Shown here: positions 1-5,703 of the stretch, one piece after another
Numbering within the stretch: the first letter of the stretch is position 1
Layout of the letters: the number at the start of each line of letters is the position of its first letter
Assembly (NCBI GenBank): GCA_002371135.1
Contig: DFGB01000024.1
Coordinates: 30,362-36,064 of the forward strand
DNA: 5,703 nucleotides
Source: Verrucomicrobia bacterium UBA3761
Lineage (GTDB): Bacteria > Verrucomicrobiota > Kiritimatiellia > RFP12 > UBA1067
Reading direction: 5' to 3'
The notes under the pieces: generated by a model
Databases searched by the model: none
Seen by the model: only the letters and a program-made list of their open reading frames with translations
Told to the model about the DNA's origin: nothing
Position numbers and translations under genes: made by a program

Positions 1-902
<902 letters not shown>

Positions 903-956
903 CTTATCGGTCTTTCGAAATTGAATGAATAAAAACCATTCGCCAAATTCAGCGCA

Positions 957-4862
<3,906 letters not shown>

Positions 4863-4985
4863 AGTGGATGTTTTTGGTTTTAAATTTGGACAGCTGGACG
4901 AGGTGAAGACGTGGACGTGAAAATCCGGAACTCGCCTGAAGTGTGGTAAACGGCCACTTTTTTAACTGTGCAAGACACCGTAAGT
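4863..4985 (-). promoter_or_regulatory. Predicted 5' leader of the rpoBC transcript
   Basis: If transcription starts 7 nt beyond the -10 hexamer, at about 4985 (an A on the minus strand), the mRNA has a leader of about 123 nt. It contains no convincing open reading frame and no strong hairpin. A 5-bp inverted repeat (AAGTG/CACTT, 4939-4959) is the best pairing I see. The last 25 or so bases before the rpoB ATG are A/T-rich (AAATTTAAAACCAAAAACAT on the minus strand) and lack any GGAG-like element. An A-rich, unstructured start region may stand in for a Shine-Dalgarno sequence; this is inference. The start site position is predicted, not observed. Confidence 0.5.
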
Positions 4986-4991
4986 TTGTAT

Positions 4992-5021
4992 ATTATATCA
5001 TTTTCCCCAGGCATCTGACAA
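4992..5021 (-). promoter_or_regulatory. Sigma-70-type promoter driving rpoB-rpoC
   Basis: On the minus strand, TTGTCA (5021-5016) is followed after 18 nt by a perfect TATAAT (4997-4992). TG sits one base upstream of the -10, forming an extended -10 (TGATATAAT). The -35 differs from TTGACA at one base. It faces rpoB and is the only good promoter in the intergenic region. It would make rpoBC independent of read-through from any ribosomal protein operon further upstream. Confidence 0.8.
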
Positions 5022-5031
5022 GGGGGAAAAT
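5000..5031. repeat. Perfect 9-bp inverted repeat around the rpoB -35 element
   Basis: ATTTTCCCC (5000-5008) and GGGGAAAAT (5023-5031) are exact reverse complements separated by 14 bp, with arm centres 23 bp apart, about two helical turns. The -35 hexamer (5016-5021) lies between the arms, and the left arm falls in the promoter spacer beside the extended -10. The geometry fits an operator for a dimeric DNA-binding protein. It is upstream of the predicted start, so it would not be in the transcript. Neither side has an adjacent T-run, which argues against a terminator. The regulator is unknown and the function is inferred. Confidence 0.5.
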
Positions 5032-5067
5032 CGAAAAATTAGGGCGTTAAAAAATGTGATTAAAAAA
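5027..5067 (-). promoter_or_regulatory. AT-rich upstream region, possible UP element of the rpoB promoter
   Basis: Directly upstream of the -35, the minus strand carries four T-tracts of four to six bases (complements of A-runs at 5027-5030, 5034-5038, 5049-5054 and 5062-5067). Such A/T tracts upstream of strong promoters are bound by the C-terminal domain of the RNA polymerase alpha subunit. The tracts are not evenly spaced at one helical turn. The assignment rests on composition and position alone. Confidence 0.35.
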
Positions 5068-5073
5068 GTAAGT

Positions 5074-5100
5074 GGGCAGGGGCGACGGAGTTTCCTGCCC
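5074..5100 (-). terminator. GC-rich hairpin, possible leftward terminator or attenuator
   Basis: GGGCAGG (5074-5080) and CCTGCCC (5094-5100) can form a 7-bp stem with a 13-nt loop. Read on the minus strand, the stem is followed by ACTTAC and then six T's (5067-5062), so the T-run is offset by 6 nt from the stem. If it acts, it would end or attenuate leftward transcripts arriving from the right, ahead of the rpoB promoter. The offset T-run and long loop make it a weak terminator candidate. On the plus strand there is no T-run after the stem. Confidence 0.3.
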
Positions 5101-5195
5101 GTTTAGTCCTGCAAACGCAAATACCCACTTTCCTTTGCAAGCGATTTATGGCATCATTTGTTTTCGGTGGGCAATCCCGCCGCTCTGCGACAACG

Positions 5196-5201
5196 AAAGG
5201 A
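5196..5201 (+). promoter_or_regulatory. Ribosome binding site of the IS30-type transposase
   Basis: AAAGGA ends 7 nt before the ATG at 5209. It favours that start over the out-of-frame ATG at 5201, which reads only 13 codons before a TGA. No convincing plus-strand promoter was seen upstream. Confidence 0.6.
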
Positions 5202-5208
5202 TGCCGAC

Positions 5209-5703
5209 ATGGCAATCAAGAAAGAAAAGAACAAACACCTGACGGAGGACTTGCGCCTTGCGCTGGAGGCCGCCATCCGGGAGCGCAAGTCGTTCTCGTA
5301 GATCGGGAGCGCAAGTCGTTCTCGCAGATAAAGAGGGAGCTAGGGATACCCCGCTCCACCATCAAACGCGAAATAATGAACCACCGCGTAGAATCGTACA
5401 AGACGTTCTACGGCCGCAGGTTCAATCCGTGCGTCCACCGCCGCGTCTGCCAGGCCGTCGGCATGTGCGGCAAGCCGGACTGCGTGCGCAACTGTGCCCA
5501 CTGCGGCATCCGCTGCAACGCCCAGTCCTGCCAGCGCTTCGAGGAAAAGGTCTGCCCCCGCCTCGCCGCCGCGCCATACGTCTGCAACGGCTGCCCGGAC
5601 GAGACAAGGTGCACCCTGCGCAAGTTCTACTACCTTCACAAGCTTGCACACGAGGAATACCGCATGACACTCGTCGGCGCAAGGCAGGGCGTCAACCTCA
5701 CGG
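5209..5703 (+). pseudogene. IS30-family transposase, N-terminal part, disrupted by a 26-bp duplication
   Basis: Intact IS30-family transposases cut and join IS ends using a DDE catalytic domain. Here only the N-terminal DNA-binding part is in the window. The reading frame from ATG 5209 gives MAIKKEKNKHLTEDLRLALE then AAIRERKSFS and stops at TAG (5299-5301). The protein resumes in another frame from 5304 as RERKSFSQIKRELGIPRSTI then KREI, which completes the helix-turn-helix, and stays open to the window end. That second frame has 12 Cys, including NPCVHRRVC, CGKPDC and PYVCNGCP, then TRCTLRKFYYLHKLAHEEYR. This is the Cys-rich, presumably metal-binding region of one IS30 subgroup. The frames are joined exactly if one 26-bp repeat copy is removed. 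The second frame has no ATG between the duplication and 5376, so a full-length product is unlikely. The DDE residues lie beyond the edge. Family assignment is from recognised motifs, not a search. Confidence 0.85.
5278..5329 (+). repeat. 26-bp tandem duplication inside the transposase gene
   Basis: Two adjacent 26-bp units, 5278-5303 and 5304-5329, each begin CGGGAGCGCAAGTCGTTCTC. They differ at a single base: T at 5299 in the first and C at 5325 in the second. The length is not a multiple of three, so the duplication shifts the frame, and in the first copy the base change turns CAG (Gln) into TAG. Even without that change, the first frame would hit TAA at 5329-5331. The second copy is the one that continues in frame with the rest of the transposase. 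Confidence 0.95.

Larger units (their letters stand above)
5110..5703 (+). mobile_element. IS30-type insertion sequence, left part; right part beyond window
   Basis: The element is recognised from its transposase, described separately. The left boundary is not resolved. It must lie between the rpoB promoter region and the transposase ribosome binding site, and the coordinate given is a guess. A 6-bp inverted repeat TGCAAA/TTTGCA (5110-5115, 5134-5139) and a TTTGCAAGCGATTTATGG stretch lie where a terminal repeat might be. The matching right end and any target-site duplication are outside the window. The element is oriented away from rpoB, so its transposase is divergent from the polymerase genes. 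Confidence 0.55.

Noticed and set aside
4939..4963. A plus-strand stem AAGTG/CACTT followed by six T's, resembling a rho-independent terminator.
   Set aside because: The stem is only 5 bp with an 11-nt loop, and no plus-strand gene lies to its left that would need a terminator here; rpoB is on the other strand.
5280..5335. Programmed ribosomal frameshifting to join the two transposase frames.
   Set aside because: There is no slippery heptamer at the junction, and the frame break coincides exactly with a 26-bp tandem duplication, which explains it fully.
5216..5682. Minus-strand open frames of 61 to 103 codons within the transposase region.
   Set aside because: They mirror the clearly coding plus-strand frame with its conserved Cys pattern. 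They have no recognisable features and no link to rplL or another ribosomal protein.

Overview
The window reads as a bacterial chromosome segment with GC-rich coding DNA and AT-rich intergenic DNA. It holds the leftward rpoB-rpoC transcription unit, which encodes the beta and beta' subunits of RNA polymerase, and a rightward insertion sequence of the IS30 type just upstream of it. The RpoB sequence, particularly its N-terminus and the charged insertion near residues 890-1015, suggests the PVC group (Verrucomicrobiota, Kiritimatiellota or Lentisphaerota). This placement is from memory of family sequences and was not computed.

Layout from left to right: positions 1-902 (minus strand) are the first 300 codons of rpoC, cut by the window edge. 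A 54-nt spacer separates it from rpoB (957-4862, minus strand), which is complete at 1301 residues with all core motifs intact. From 4863 to about 5100 is a non-coding control region. It contains a 123-nt predicted leader and a near-consensus extended -10 promoter on the minus strand (TTGTCA, 18 nt, TATAAT). It also has a perfect 9-bp inverted repeat bracketing the -35 hexamer, an AT-rich stretch that could be an UP element, and a GC-rich hairpin. From somewhere between about 5100 and 5190 the DNA belongs to an IS30-type element. Its transposase gene starts at 5209 and runs off the right edge. That gene is broken by a 26-bp tandem duplication, which shifts the frame and adds stop codons inside the N-terminal helix-turn-helix.

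The two rpo genes are evidently co-transcribed from the promoter at 4992-5021, and their products form the catalytic core of RNA polymerase. The ribosomal protein genes that usually precede rpoB (rplK, rplA, rplJ, rplL) are not in the window. The IS occupies the place where rplL would commonly be, so rpoBC either has been separated from that operon or lies beyond the IS from it. I found no RNA gene, CRISPR array or clearly new system. The points most worth checking are the architecture of the rpoB control region and the duplication-inactivated transposase.
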